DNA of 64,000 bases from Heterobilharzia americana (taxonomy: Eukaryota > Platyhelminthes > Trematoda > Strigeidida > Schistosomatidae), in the NCBI GenBank assembly GCA_944470555.2, contig OX104132.1, positions 7,387,755 through 7,451,754 on the forward strand. Direction: 5' to 3'. Within the stretch, counting starts at the first letter, position 1, and each line of letters opens with the position of its first letter. Below the pieces are notes generated by a model. That model was not told where the DNA came from. It searched no databases and was given only the letters and a program-made list of their open reading frames with translations. Shown piece after piece: positions 34,882 through 45,972 of this stretch. The position numbers and the translations under genes were made by a program.

Positions 34882-35965
34882 TTATTATTATTATTATTTT
34901 ATATTATCAGTTGTCCCTTGGGTTCCTAATGGATCATAGGGCTTCAGTAGCACGTCTCCAATGAACTCTGTTCTCTGAAATCTTTTGAACCTGGTTCCAC
35001 TACAGTCCAGAAGCTCTCATTTCCTCCTCACACGATCTCCTGCATGTCACCCTCACCTCGGACACGCAACTCGTCGCTTCCCATGGGGGTTCCACCCGAG
35101 TACCTGACCCGGCGCGTGATGTCCCCAGTCAGCCTTCTCAGTGTATGCCCAATCCATCTCCACTTCCTTCTGCATATTTGTTGGGTGATAGGTTCTTGGT
35201 TGGTTAGTCACCAGGCCAGAGTTCCTTGTTGCTTATTCTTTCTGGTCATCTGACCTTCAGTAACGAGCGTAGGCAGTTGTTGATGAAAGTCTCTAGTTTG
35301 TTGGAAATCCCTTTCGTGACTCGCCAAGTCTCTGAGCCATACAGAAGCACTGACTTGATGTTGGTGTTGAAAATCCGGATCTTGTTCCACATGCTGAGTG
35401 CAGAAGATCTGCACACTGGTTTCAGGCTAATGAACGCCTGTCTTGCTTTTCCGATCCTGACTTTCACGTTCTCGTCTGTGCCGCCTGTAGTTGAAACTGC
35501 TGCCTAGATAGGTGAAGGAGGCTACTTCCTTTAAGTTTCTCCCATTGATGGTGATTGGTGTTTGTTGTTGTTGTTGGTGCGGTATCTTCATCACTTGTCT
35601 TCTCTATATTCACTTGAAGTCCCGTCTTCGCTGTCCTGCCTCTTCTGCCAACTTGTTAGTTTTCGCCTGTAGATCTTCAAGTTTGTGTGACATTAGACAC
35701 AGGTCATCGTTGGCGAAATCCAAATATTCTAGGTTCTTTTCCGCGGTCCAGCGTATGCCCCTTTTCTTGCTCCTCACTGTTTGTTGCATGATCCAGTCGA
35801 CTACAATCAGGAATATCATGGGTGATAGTAGGCAACCTTGTTTCACTCCTGTCTTCACTTCGAAAGCATCACTGAGCTTTCCATTGTGAATTACTTGGCA
35901 TGTGGCGTCTTCATATGGTTGTTGAATGAGGCTGATAAAGGTTTGCGGTATTCCGTAGTATTGAA
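34882..35965 (-). mobile_element. RTE-type retrotransposon copy D, 5'-truncated, with target-site duplication
   Basis: It is almost identical to the 3' third of copy B: a (TTA)n tail at 34882-34900, then the C-terminal region (35467-35246, SVLLYGSETWRVTKGISN), the RT box LDFANDDLCLMS and TGVKQGCLLSPMIF (35858-35610), truncated at GGTATTCCGTAGTATTGAA (about 35965). TGAGTATCTCTTA occurs directly on both sides. A 5' truncation with direct flanking repeats is the normal result of target-primed reverse transcription. Confidence 0.9.
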
Positions 35966-35978
35966 TGAGTATCTCTTA
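35966..35978. repeat. Target-site duplication, right copy
   Basis: The right-hand copy of TGAGTATCTCTTA. Removing the element and one copy restores a sequence that reads like the equivalent part of the tandem unit. Confidence 0.88.
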
Positions 35979-36080
35979 GTTTGCTGCCAATTCATTTATA
36001 ACTGCTCTTCTGCTTGACTAAATTTGCGGCCATTCGGTGCATTCGTTTAACTGCTTGGTTTCCAGATTTGGTGACTTTAA

Positions 36081-37870
36081 CTCTTCTTGCATGTAAAATT
36101 TGAAATGTGTTTTTGTGAAAGTGAATACTTTTCAAAGATTGCTATGATAACACTTTTTACTTGTTGAGAAGTCCGGATCTCGTTTTCACGGTCCTTGGCA
36201 TTCACTTCAAAATTGTAGAAAACTAGTGTTCTGTAGGTAATTGAAGTCTGCATCATAAATTCCAAAAAAGTCGAAATGCATTTAGGAACCCTGTACACAT
36301 TCGTGTAGTAGGCAATGTGCCACATCTGTTGTGTGACGGCTGTCGATGCGAGTACCTGGTTGCTCAAACCTTGGTGGGTGGGACGGTGTTTCTAAAGCTG
36401 ATGATTCTTCAACTGGATTTATTTTCGCAAAGTAATCGGGTATTGAGAACCCAATTTTCTTTAATTACACTCTACAGTCGTTTTGACTCATTGGTTCAGG
36501 GAGTTGATTTTCAACTAGTGGGTCACGGGTTCGAACACCACACCGCCTACGGAGTTTTGGGCAGTCAGATAGTATTGTTTTCTCTCAAGCAATAGGTGTG
36601 TGTCATTGTCTGTCTACTCCACTAATGTGTATAAGGTTACTGAGAGGACTTTAATTTTGAATTGGTCTCTTAAAATGAATCATAAATTCTATTTGAACTT
36701 CATTCAAAGCTAAGTTGCTAGTCTGAGATTGATGCACAGGATGCTCGTCGCTAGTCAAATCTTTCTCAAGTGATTTCATTGGTTTATTTGTTAGCTAACC
36801 TTCTGACAGTCGGTTATTTTATCATATGTCATTGTTTATTAAATCGTAATGGATGGTTTTGTTGATTCGTAGTGTTGGTTGACTGTTAGATCTGAATTAT
36901 ACTAAAAGGTTACCTAATTATCAATAACTACTAGTTCTCATTGGATTATGAGTAACATTCAAGAACTCATTGGTCAGACTAAGAATTGGTACCAATGTAT
37001 GAAGTCTCTGGCTGTTGGTCTAAGCTGTATAGGAGGGAGGTTCACGAGACGATAGGAATCAATGGTTGGGGATTTTTGGTGACACAATTGAAAACTGATC
37101 ACAATCGCGCAAATATATTCACTCTTTGTTGTGTTATGCTGTTTGAATGTTTTGACTAACATTCATGTTTAAATCCCCTCTCCTTCCATACACCTTTGTC
37201 TACTTTGATATCATCCTTTTCTATACACTTTTTTGCTAAATACTACTGTAAATTGGGCATTTTGAACCGATGAACCTGTATGCGAGGTCCTAAGTTGATT
37301 TTGTCTGTCCTGTCTAACTCCATAAAGTAACAGTTCTTCGTATGGCCGGTCTTGTGAACAGTCTTTACTTTTTGGGTCTCATTCTTAAGAGTCCGCTTTA
37401 TTTTGAATTTAGACGAATAAACGATAAACTGAAAACATTCAGACATAAATAAAATAGTCAGTGGTAATGTTATATTGATCTAATTTTATCATAGAATTTA
37501 GGTATTTCTACTTGACTGCGTTAATTATCAGTTGATGTATTAAGTTAATGTATGTCAGATTGACCTACTTTATTTTTCATATGTACTGTGTACTTTGAGA
37601 GGAAACATTATTCCAATTTGTCTACTATTTCAACTCTATATGAAGTTCTAGCTTAGGAAAATTTCAAGTAAACCTTCAAATTGACGCATGTTCTTTGTTA
37701 ATCATCCATCAAATGATTTTTTTAAAAATTTTCTTAAAAACGTCTTCATATCGATATTTATTCTTTTTCAACTATGAATGGCTAGTAATCTGTACAAGAA
37801 GCTCCTTCAGTGAAAATGGTATCTGTATGGACAATGATAAGAAGACATTATTTTCAGGTTGGTATTTATC
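36081..37870. other. Mostly unassigned; SINE-like piece and FB 3' end inside
   Basis: 36490-36580 has a pol III-like stretch (TTTTCAACTAGTGGGTCACGGGTTCGAACACC cut here: box-B-like GGGTTCGAACACC) shared with 48550-48640. 36965-37290 is an FB 3' end in plus orientation (TATGAAGTCTCTGGCTGTTG). No genes seen. Confidence 0.5.
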
Positions 37871-37879
37871 ATGAAACAT

Positions 37880-38045
37880 TGGAAACCTGAGAGCACTAGA
37901 CAGCTGTTCCATCCTATCGAGGGACTCCTCAGCAATGCGCACTCACGATGATGCCAGGGATCGAACTCAGAACCTTCAGGTTCCATGGCCAACCCGTTAC
38001 CATTGAACCACTGGGTCTCCACCCAGTGTTCCACATTTCCTACTT
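37880..38045 (-). repeat. tRNA-derived SINE with mutated hammerhead
   Basis: On the minus strand: box-A-like TGGTTCAATGG, box-B-like GAGTTCGATCCC, then a hammerhead-like CTGAGGA...GGAT with GGAA in place of the core GAAA. The A-to-G change in the core should abolish cleavage. Confidence 0.7.
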
Positions 38046-38189
38046 CTGTCAGTTCATGAAATAACACGACCTCCATCCAATACTGTCGTTGAGTAACTGT
38101 CCTTATATGCGACTTGGTTGACCCCACCAGTCATGACTTCTCATTAGAACTTCGGAAATCGCTGTCGATACAAATCATTAATGTCCATT

Positions 38190-38260
38190 GGATGCCAACC
38201 CACTGGCTCAATGGCAACGTTCTGGTCGTGGAACCTGAAGGTTTTGGGTTCGATCCTTAG
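38190..38260 (+). repeat. tRNA-derived SINE head
   Basis: Box-A-like TGGCTCAATGGCAACG and box-B-like GGTTCGATCC, about 40 bases apart in plus orientation. No hammerhead follows. Confidence 0.5.
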
Positions 38261-38389
38261 TGTTGTCTGGATTGAAGATGACATTGTTTTTCACTGTCTT
38301 CGTACCATTTTAAAAAAATAATTATTTATATGATCAGTGTAGTTCGAGGTTTTCGGGGATTTTATTTTCAAGGTAGTACTCATCGCGAA

Positions 38390-38560
38390 CTGACATCGGT
38401 AAGAAAACCATTGAAAAACTAGGGCACTGAACAGCTGTTTCGTCCCAGTATGGGACTTCTCAACAGTGCATACCCACCACCCCTCCAGGGATCGAACTCA
38501 GAACATTCAGGTTTCACGGTGGACGCGCAGTAATAGTCTTTATCACAGACTGACATCGGC
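38390..38560 (-). repeat. tRNA-derived SINE with mutated hammerhead
   Basis: Same family as 37880-38045. The minus-strand core reads TTGAGAA instead of CTGANGA, although stem II (GTCCC...GGGAC) and GAAAC survive. Not expected to cleave. Confidence 0.68.
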
Positions 38561-40025
38561 TCAAGCTGATTCTGACGCAGTAGGCGAATAGGGGAAAGCG
38601 TACCATTTTTCTTCCCTTCATTGTACTATTATAGGTCTGTCTGTTTGCTATGTTTTCCTCTCTTGTGTATATATAATAAAATAGAATTAATATTTCAATT
38701 GGTAGGATCGATCGGTTGCATTTTCCCTCGATGTATACTAATTGCCTTGAAAATTCGCCTAAACATTGATTTGTTTATTGTTTTTCTGATCAATACGTAA
38801 ATATTTATTTTTCATTATTATGAATATTCATCTAGAGAAATTTGATACTTTTTCACCAGAAAATCATTGAAAAAAAAGGTTTTATCATTTCAAATATTAT
38901 AAAGATTTCGCTTAAGAACTTAATACCTTCTATATTACTGTTGAGCAAATATAAGCAGATAAAATTCTGTTATCTGAGTTATTTGCATCGTTGCAATAGG
39001 CACTTTGAATAACGGAAGTAATTAAACTAATCGGTCATTTTTCGCTGTGACTGATGTCATTATAAATCTGATGAGAAAAAGGATTTACTTCTAAAGATTC
39101 GCTTTAGATGCTTAATATCTGAATCCGTTATGTACACGTATACTTTTACCTATTTGGCAAAAAGACTAATTGAAATGAGAAATAACATACGCATGAGATA
39201 TTCAAAACTAGTTAGAGTGAAGGAACTCTTTTGGATTCCTCATAAACTCCACTAGTATTTTCTCGAATACCCGACTGAATATTCTATTTGCTGCCCGAAA
39301 AGCTTGATGGTAGCGTCACTGACTGCAACACTGGGTGACACGGGTTTGAATCTTGCAGGAGACATCACTTTCCTCGAGGTAGCAGAAACGCCTTACTGAC
39401 TAATGCCAACAAGTACGAAACCTAGGCGGTGCAGGGTTCCCTACTGGTTGCCTCTAACTAACTAACACTCATCGAAGTAGATCGCGATGGTGAGGTTCTT
39501 ATCTTAGTGTCCATATTATAGAATGATCGAATCGGATTCGGTCGGCACTCAGGACTAGACAATGTGAAGTTGGTTGTTCTCTAATGATTAGTCAATGTAT
39601 TCTAACTATAAGCTTAGCAGGTGATGTTGACGAAGACGTTCCAGAATGAGGATTAGACGATATTGACATTGAAAACAATGCAGTAATCGATCAATCTATC
39701 CTGACTAATACGCGTACTAACTACACATGTGCCTTTTTTGGAAAACTTATTGCAGAAATCAAGGTCGTATTGCCTTCGATGTTGAGTCAAACCTGTGTCA
39801 CCGAACGCTTCCGATGATGATGAAAGTATCCCTCATGAGTGTGTCTGCATTTCAGAAGTATTTTTAAAACAATAAATGAAATACCTATTAAAGTATAATC
39901 TTACGAAAATAAAGCTGACATAGGGAGATTTTGAGTTTTTCATCAATTTTAAGAAGGTAAGCTTAAGCTTCTTATACCTGGACACGAGTTTTCAAAGCCA
40001 TTGTCGTCTCAGTAAATAAATCTAA
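38561..40025. other. AT-rich region with SINE remnant
   Basis: A SINE-like block at 39300-39450 (GACTGCAACACTGGGTGACACGG) recurs in changed form at 45530-45700. The rest is AT-rich without frames or repeats that I recognise. Confidence 0.45.
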
Positions 40026-40029
40026 GATT

Positions 40030-40240
40030 GTATTCATCATGGGCTGACATCATTTTGGGAACCATTGGAAAACTGAAAGGACTGGACAACTGTTTCGTCT
40101 TAATATGAGACTCTTCAGCAGTACGTGCCCATGACCTTGTCAGAGGTCAAACTCAGAATCTCTAGGTTTTACGCCGAACGCCTTAACTATTCGGCTACTG
40201 GGTTGAGGTTCAATGCTCCACAGTTTCCTGTTTGCATAAC
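40030..40240 (-). repeat. tRNA-derived SINE carrying an intact-looking hammerhead
   Basis: The minus strand has tRNA-like boxes at 40215-40145 (GCCGAATAGTTAAGGCGTTC and a degenerate box B), followed by the hammerhead at 40124-40079 and the family's 3' part (CCAATGGTTCCCAAAATGATGTCAGCCC cut: CAGTTTTCCAATGG, ATGATGTCAGCCC). Confidence 0.7.
40079..40124 (-). ncRNA. Hammerhead ribozyme motif
   Basis: Minus strand: stem I ACTG, core CTGAAGA (rc of 40112-40118), stem II GTCT...AGAC (40111-40097), GAAA (rc of 40093-40096), short stem III ACAGTTGT, cleavage C at 40085, and return CAGT (40084-40081). All conserved core bases fit CUGANGA...GAAA, so this single copy could still cleave. Compare the mutated copies at 37.9, 38.4 and 52.9 kb. 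Confidence 0.7.
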
Positions 40241-40364
40241 CCAACATTCCTTGAATATTTCTTTTGTGTGTGCGCAATAAATCATCAGTCATGTGAATTT
40301 AACTATATAAAATAGTTCATTTACTTGCAGATTATTTCTTTGTTGTCTTTTTATCATACAGTGA

Positions 40365-40451
40365 TGGGTACTTTTGAAACAACTGTCCACGATCGTCAAT
40401 CACTGATCAATTTATTCGCATGGACTGTTTCCCGTGTTAACCAGTCACAAG
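40365..40451 (+). CDS. Candidate orphan exon (acceptor, open frame, strong donor)
   Basis: TTTTTATCATACAG is followed by an open frame starting at an ATG (40365) and ending CAAG/GTAAGTCAG, a near-ideal donor, in phase 1. It encodes about 29 residues, including LFAWTVSRVNQS, which faintly recalls the LFxWxVxRIN segment of myosin motor domains; that is only a resemblance. No partner exon was found nearby. It may be an exon of a larger gene, a GNB1L 5' exon, or chance. Confidence 0.3.
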
Positions 40452-40964
40452 GTAAGTCAGTCATACTAACTTGACATCGAAACAATACCTGTCCAGTATT
40501 GACTCCTTGCTTTCATATCCATTTATTATGTAAAGTGAAGTTATTGTTTTTCCATAGGTGTTTTCTTTCCCATTGTGAAAGGGATGCTAAATGAGTTTGT
40601 GATTTATTTACCATTCTGACTTGCTAGTTTTCAGTAGATCGAATAAGGTTTTCTCGGTTACAAAATGGTTAACTTCAAGACTCCTATTTACCATAGTAGA
40701 TCGAGTTGTTCTTTGATGCGATTATTTCTTCATCTTCCTGTCAAAACAAGGCACCAGATAGATGCTTCTCACTACTTAAAACTCAAATGAGTCTTACTGA
40801 CTCGTGTGAGAATGATTTGGCATGTTAAGTGACAAGATGATTTATATTCATCTTTGTCTTGGAAGTGCCAATGGAAATGATTCTATCTAGCTATAATTTC
40901 TGAGACAATCCCTATGTCAGGAAATGCTGTAGTGAGTTATTACATCGAATTCGGGGATTCGGAT

Positions 40965-41560
40965 CAGTCCGAACGGGCTGGTTGCTGACGAAATCTCAGC
41001 TCGGATACGGAAAGCCCGTTCGACATTTACCAACTTGCGTCATTTGTGGCGCCGACTAGCGAGATATCCGACTATCTATCAAAGGATGAGTTTACTACTC
41101 TGCAGTCCATTCTGTCCCGTTGTACGGCTGCGAGATACGGGCGTTAAAAGTAGAAGACACAAAGAGGTTACAGGGAAGTTGGATTAGGTTTAAAGAGTTC
41201 AGAGTGGCCAGATCAAGACGTGGCACCAGTCCATGAAGTCCGTGACTGATGGTCTGAGCAGTGTTGGAAGATGTATACTGCCTGGTTGGGGTCACCGAGA
41301 TGAAAGGAGTCAGTAATTGAGGACCCATGGTGACGTGGTTGAAAATCGGTGACAATAGGACAGATGTGTTTCATCTGTAATGTCTTCTAAAGCTTGAACA
41401 TTTTCACTGACAGTTATCTTCAAATTGTTTGTTTTCTCATACCCCTTTGTCTACGTTGATAGTAGTCTTTTTTTATCCACTTGTTCTCTGTGAACTGTGA
41501 AGTGTGGTAATTTGAACGGATGCACTTGTGTGCGAGCTTCTATATCGATTCTGTCTATCT
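40965..41560 (+). mobile_element. FB-family 3' end, internally deleted
   Basis: It starts within the CxSPNGL block (CAGTCCGAACGGGCTGGTTG), passes LWRRLARYPTIYQRMS-type codons, has a deletion near 41165-41190, and ends with a 3' UTR (41340-41520) almost identical to that in the tandem units, in opposite orientation. It therefore belongs to the same recent FB subfamily. Confidence 0.75.
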
Positions 41561-42689
41561 GTCACACACACCTAAAACGTACTCCGTTACTGCTGTTTCT
41601 TAGTAATTCATAGTTTAGTGGTATAAAGTAAAGCGGTCGCGTCTTAACTGCTCACTTATCTTACTAGTTGCATTATCTCTGTAGCGTTAGTAGCTAACAA
41701 GTTGACATTATATCAGAAATCACTGGTTGTATAGAGGAGATGAAATGTGCAAATTTCATCGCAGCAGAGTTGATGTACATAGTTTTGTACCTGTAAAATG
41801 TGAACGCACTGTCGATCACTTTTTCTTTTCCTTCTATCCGTAACCCCTTCTTTTAAGTCTTCTTTTAAAAGTCTTATTTAAAAATATGGTGACTGGGAGC
41901 CGTCGCTCTCTGTCGTTGTCGCTTTGTGGCTTATCTAACAGTCTATAAGTGTAGTTATTTGTCGATATTGTTGTATCATAAGAAGAGACTTTTAGAAATG
42001 GTCATCTCTTCGTAATTGAGTTACTTTATGTGGGCGGGGTTCGTGGGGCATAATTTTAATGTTATATGATGGTAATTCACAGTTGGATAGTGGCGAAAAT
42101 GGACTAGTGTTAATAAGTTCATAACGTATTCCAATAAGCAAATAGTTTTGAAATATGTATTCATCTGTTGTCTATTCATCATGTGGAAAATATCTCCAAA
42201 TTAACCAAATTACACAAACCCCTACCAGTCGGATTATTATTATTATTATTATTACTTGTCTATTTCCTATGTGATATACATGCAGTTGGATACTTTTATC
42301 GAATAGGTAAGCTATATCTCGTTATTTACTTTTTACTGCCTGATTCTACAAATATTTACCTACTTATTATGGTGGTTACATTTTATAGTCACTTTCATGG
42401 ATATGTTTGTATATATCTTGCGTGAATAGTGGCAGCAAGGGAAATATATTCTCTGTTTGTATACTACGGAGGTTATTGTTTTTATTCGTGTTTGTTTTTT
42501 AAGCAGGAAGAAAAATTGTCTCCGGTGGAATGATGGAGAATATTTTTAGCTCAAGATAGAGATGATCGTGGTTGTATTGCATTCTCTAAGCTGTGTGGTT
42601 TAGTCGTTAAGCTTTTATTGTCTCTTTCTAGACAATATCGCCAGAACTAACTTTAGTATGAAATGAGCTGTCAAGATTTTGTAGTTTAC
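41561..42689. other. AT-rich, no gene; (TTA)n microsatellite
   Basis: A (TTA)n run lies at about 42233-42255. An 85-codon plus frame (42168-42425) is hydrophobic, an effect of the TTA run and T-rich sequence, and is not taken as a gene. Confidence 0.5.
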
Positions 42690-43215
42690 TTGGTGGCTAG
42701 TAGTAGAATCCAGGACGTGCGTTCCGTCCTGTTTTAGAGTCGTTGGCTGGATGTACCTGCACTCCAGTGAGTTATATTGTTCCCACTGAGGCTAGAACCC
42801 GGCACTCATGGCTTCAAATGCCAAAACGTTACCCACTAGGCCACTGGGACACGAGAGCCACCTCTTTTGCAATGGGTGTCAGTTGTTTTTCATTAATACT
42901 TGCGATTTCCCGTTGCTTTTACCGGGTCGAATTACTCCACCTCCATTGACCCATGAATGTGGTCTACTTGGTGAAAAAAACGCGCGTCCTGCTTTCCACT
43001 AGTGGACATCAAGTGGACCACAAAATGCTAAATATTTGGGCAGTTTCGAGGCATCCGCATATTAGCCCATCTACCAACAGAGTCGAGCAATTTGACCCAG
43101 TAAAAGGAACGGGAAATCACAAGTATTAATGAATAATTAACCGTCAAAATTTCTGCGTGAGTGATGTGGTAGCTTACTCTAATGGAGTGGTTTGTGATTG
43201 GTAATCTCATTTCTT
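42690..43215. repeat. Inverted pair of Sm-alpha-like SINEs
   Basis: The left SINE is on the minus strand: tRNA-like head (42860-42785, TGGCCTAGTGG box A, GGGTTCTAGCC box B), then a degenerate hammerhead (42760-42705; CCAACGA for CTGANGA, GGAA for GAAA). The right part (about 42980-43140) is plus strand: ACGCGCGTCCTGC, CACTAGTGGACA, then the Sm-alpha 3' part (CGAGGCATCCGCATATTAGC). The two diverge from a centre near 42970. Confidence 0.7.
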
Positions 43216-43879
43216 CGCTGCATTAGGATCACCGCTCAGAACATCGGGATTAAATTCAACAAACTCAAACAAAGAATACGGTAAACAAGCGTACCACTGA
43301 CCAGACAAAAAAATGACTGAAAAAGAAGAAAAACATCATTATACTCCTGGCAGACAAAGGGTGCACCACTGTAGTCATGAACAAGAAAGACTATATCGCG
43401 AAGACGCAGGATTTACTTAAAAACGAGAATCTACATCAATCAGTTCAGACTAACCGTATCCGAAAGTTTAGCAACTGAGTCACCAAAACCTTAAATATTC
43501 TCATCAAAACAGGAGAAATAACAGAAAAAGGTAAATGAATAATGAAATCGAATGGACCTGTTTTCCTTCGGTTTTACGACTGACCAAAACTACTTAGACC
43601 GAACATTCTTCTACTGCCAGTAATTTTTTTCCCGGGGATCCCAATCTGCAATTTTTCCAGAGAGCTTCCGAGGAAACTGAAATACATTATGAAAGATTTT
43701 GTCAAATCATCGACAGGATTTTTGTAAAGGATCAAAGGCAGTAACACAAACGGTGACCAATTATTGATGTCCTTTAAAGTTACAGCGTTATGTACATCAT
43801 TTGAACGACTAATGGCTTAGGCTACCATCTCGCTTCTCCTGACTGACGACGCAAGGCTTTCGGATTTCACAAAACTCTA

Positions 43880-44107
43880 GTGTTCAAGTCTGATCTTTGT
43901 ATGACGACATTTTTCCAATTTAATAGCAAGATATACAAATTGATAAAAGGCATTCCAAAGGGGTCACTGATATTTGGATTAATTGCAGAAGCTGTGATGC
44001 AGAGATTGGAAGCGATCATTTTACTTGTGATCAAACCGAAAATTTGGATCCGTTGTGTGGAGGATACTTTTGTTATCATTAAAAAGGATGAATTAGAAAA
44101 GGCTTAG
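43880..44107 (+). pseudogene. Penelope-like reverse transcriptase core
   Basis: An open stretch of 75 codons covers the GIPKGS (motif B equivalent) and EDTFVI (catalytic) region. The first catalytic Asp is Glu, and the frame ends at a stop after DELEKA, where the family continues with a LFGYVFKEE-like segment that here lies just past the stop. Inactive. Confidence 0.75.
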
Positions 44108-44514
44108 AATTTGTTCGGCTACGTTTTCAAGGAGGAGAAGGAGTCGAACAGCCGACTGGGATTCCTGGATGTTTTGGTCAGTAGAACCATTGGCGAAAAA
44201 CTGGAAACCCAGGTGAACAGGGGGTCAGCACACTGACCAAAACTCAACTACACTAGCAACAACGAACAAAACTAGTGGCGTATAGACTCTTTTCGAAAGA
44301 GAAAAAGCATACATTGGTACAACAGAACGGAGAAAATTACTTAATATCTGTTCTAAAGGAGAATGGTTACCCACCCAATTTAATCAGAAAATGTCTATCC
44401 AATTCATCATCAACTACAAAGTCATCCATAGAAGTTAGCAAACGGATCATCCTACCATACATAAAGAACATGTCAGAGATAGTGATATGACTACTGAGAC
44501 CACTTGAAATTGAT

Positions 44515-44715
44515 GTGACTCATAAACCGCCAAATTCCCTCTTAATCATATCATGCAGACCAAAGAAGACAACCCTGAATATTCTTATTTACAAAATCAG
44601 CTGCAGCAACTTCGATCACTTCATTGGACAATGTGGTCAGCATATTCCTCTTCGTTCACATGAACACCAACGTCACAACATTCCATCAAACATGAATTCA
44701 ATTTTAACAATGTAG
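44515..44715 (+). pseudogene. GIY-YIG endonuclease remnant of the Penelope-like element
   Basis: Residues LIYKISCSN (GIY position) and HFIGQCGQ (YIG position), then LRSHEHQRHN, match the layout of the C-terminal nuclease of Penelope-like elements, which makes the nick that primes reverse transcription. The catalytic Arg/His region is partly kept, but it is detached from the RT by stops. Confidence 0.7.
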
Positions 44716-45489
44716 AAATCTTGAACATAGGAAACACAAAGAATATCAGGGGATTCCTAGAAGTTTGGAATTTAGCAGTCAGTAGATGTATAGACATAAA
44801 CCCAATCTGTCAACCGACAAGAAAAAATGATAAACAACAAAATGGTCAGAGGTCAAGCAGGGAAACAACTAACAAGAAAATCTATACAGTCAGTGTCACA
44901 ACAATCAAAGTAAACAACCAATCACAAACCACTTCGTCAGGACAAGCTACTGAAACACTCACAGAGAGATATTGACATCTCATTTCATATTGAAGTTAAT
45001 GTTGATGATGTCTAGAAGGAGACAATAAAAGCTTCACGATTAAACCGCCCAGCTGAGTGAATACAACGCAACGGTGATTTTTTCACCAGTTCATATGAGT
45101 AATTTTTCTTCAGATTAAAAAAATTAGTGCTGGATTCTTTTTGAACTAGGACCTTCTTTACATAGCTTTAACACTAAGAGCAATTTGGAACTCTTAAGTA
45201 ATAACGTCCACTTGTTTACACGTGTCTACATGAAGGAGAAAAGGTAAAGAAAAAGGAATTGTCGAATATCCCTGGTTTTCCATTCTTTGCCTCCTTCTGG
45301 TCTTACTTCAGCTTATCTTGCATGGTTTTTACACTGAGGAAAGTGGTAATATGGTCTAAAATCTGTCCATACACCCAGTGGATTAGAAAGAATGACTACC
45401 TAATTAGTTGGATGCTATCGGCAGGAAACCCTGTCTGACGTAGGTTCCCTGCTCGTTAGGACTTATCAGCATGGTGTATCTGCAACCTC

Positions 45490-45725
45490 TAAGGAACTGA
45501 TGTCTCCCCTGAAATTCGAACCCGTGCCATTCTATGTCGCAGTCAGTGACGTTACCACTGAGGTATTCGGGCCGCGACTGACTTGCAGGTCTAGATCAAT
45601 GATGAGGTCGCTGACTTTAATACTGGGTGACACTGGCTCCAAATCTCAAACGATGTATCAGTTCCTTCAAGGTTGCAAATACACCTTGCTGACGAGTGCT
45701 AACAGTTGCGAAAGTAGAGTTTATG
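45490..45725. repeat. tRNA-derived SINE pair remnant
   Basis: 45505-45570 in minus orientation has box-A-like TCAGTGGTAACGTCACTGAC and box-B-like GGGTTCGAATTTC. 45595-45660 in plus orientation repeats the GTCGCTGAC...ACTGGGTGACACTGGCTCC head. Both are truncated. Confidence 0.5.
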
Positions 45726-45899
45726 GTTTCCTACTCATTAACTCCAAGTAACATTTACATAAATTTCCCTATTTGCATTCTCTTTCATTATCAGTTATTA
45801 GAATAGTTTTCAGTAGTTCATTAAGATATTTGCAGAGGAACTTCATATCTTTGTATTGAGTTGCCGGAGGGTATACTGTGAATATGGTTTGTTGCTGAT

Positions 45900-45972
45900 A
45901 TGAATTCTGTCGTGCGTCAGCCATTCGATTTTCCTCCTTCTACATCAAAATCACTAACTGTTTTCATCCGTG
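45900..45972 (+). CDS. GNB1L: Candidate GNB1L exon 1
   Basis: An ATG-initiated frame of 24 codons ends SLTVFIRG across a GTAAGT donor. In human GNB1L the N-terminus has QFVLRGTQSPVH, and VFIRG here followed by PIHLL of the next exon would match. But this exon ends in phase 1, whereas the next exon reads correctly only in phase 0 from its acceptor. One missing or extra base, or an unseen intermediate exon, is needed. Confidence 0.45.

Larger units (their letters stand above)
34726..36080. repeat. Diverged copy of the non-FB part of the tandem unit, interrupted by RTE copy D
   Basis: The flanks of copy D (34726-34881 and 35966-36080) resemble the first 250 bases of each tandem unit, for example 'GATATTTACTTG', 'TTAATTAGTGGTAAAAGCT' and 'TTTGCCAATTCATGTAACTG' with substitutions. 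So the sequence left of FB in the array recurs, diverged, to its right: it was already a repeat before D inserted. Confidence 0.6.
43300..44990 (+). mobile_element. Penelope-like element, RT and GIY-YIG endonuclease (decayed)
   Basis: The N-terminal block has LLADKGCTTVVMNKKDY (about 43345-43395), a hallmark of Penelope-type RTs. The core has KGIPKGSLIFGLIAEAVMQRLE (split here as KGIPKGSLIFGL and IAEAVMQRLE, 43945-44010) and CVEDTFVIIKKDELEKA (44055-44105), where the YVDDT catalytic box reads VEDT. The C-terminus has NILIYKISCSNFDHFIGQCG (44575-44640) and RSHEHQRH, a GIY-YIG nuclease. Several frames and stops separate these blocks. No terminal repeats were found. Confidence 0.82.

Noticed and set aside
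42168..42425. 85-codon hydrophobic frame, possible transmembrane protein
   Set aside because: The Leu run is the translation of a (TTA)n microsatellite in AT-rich DNA.
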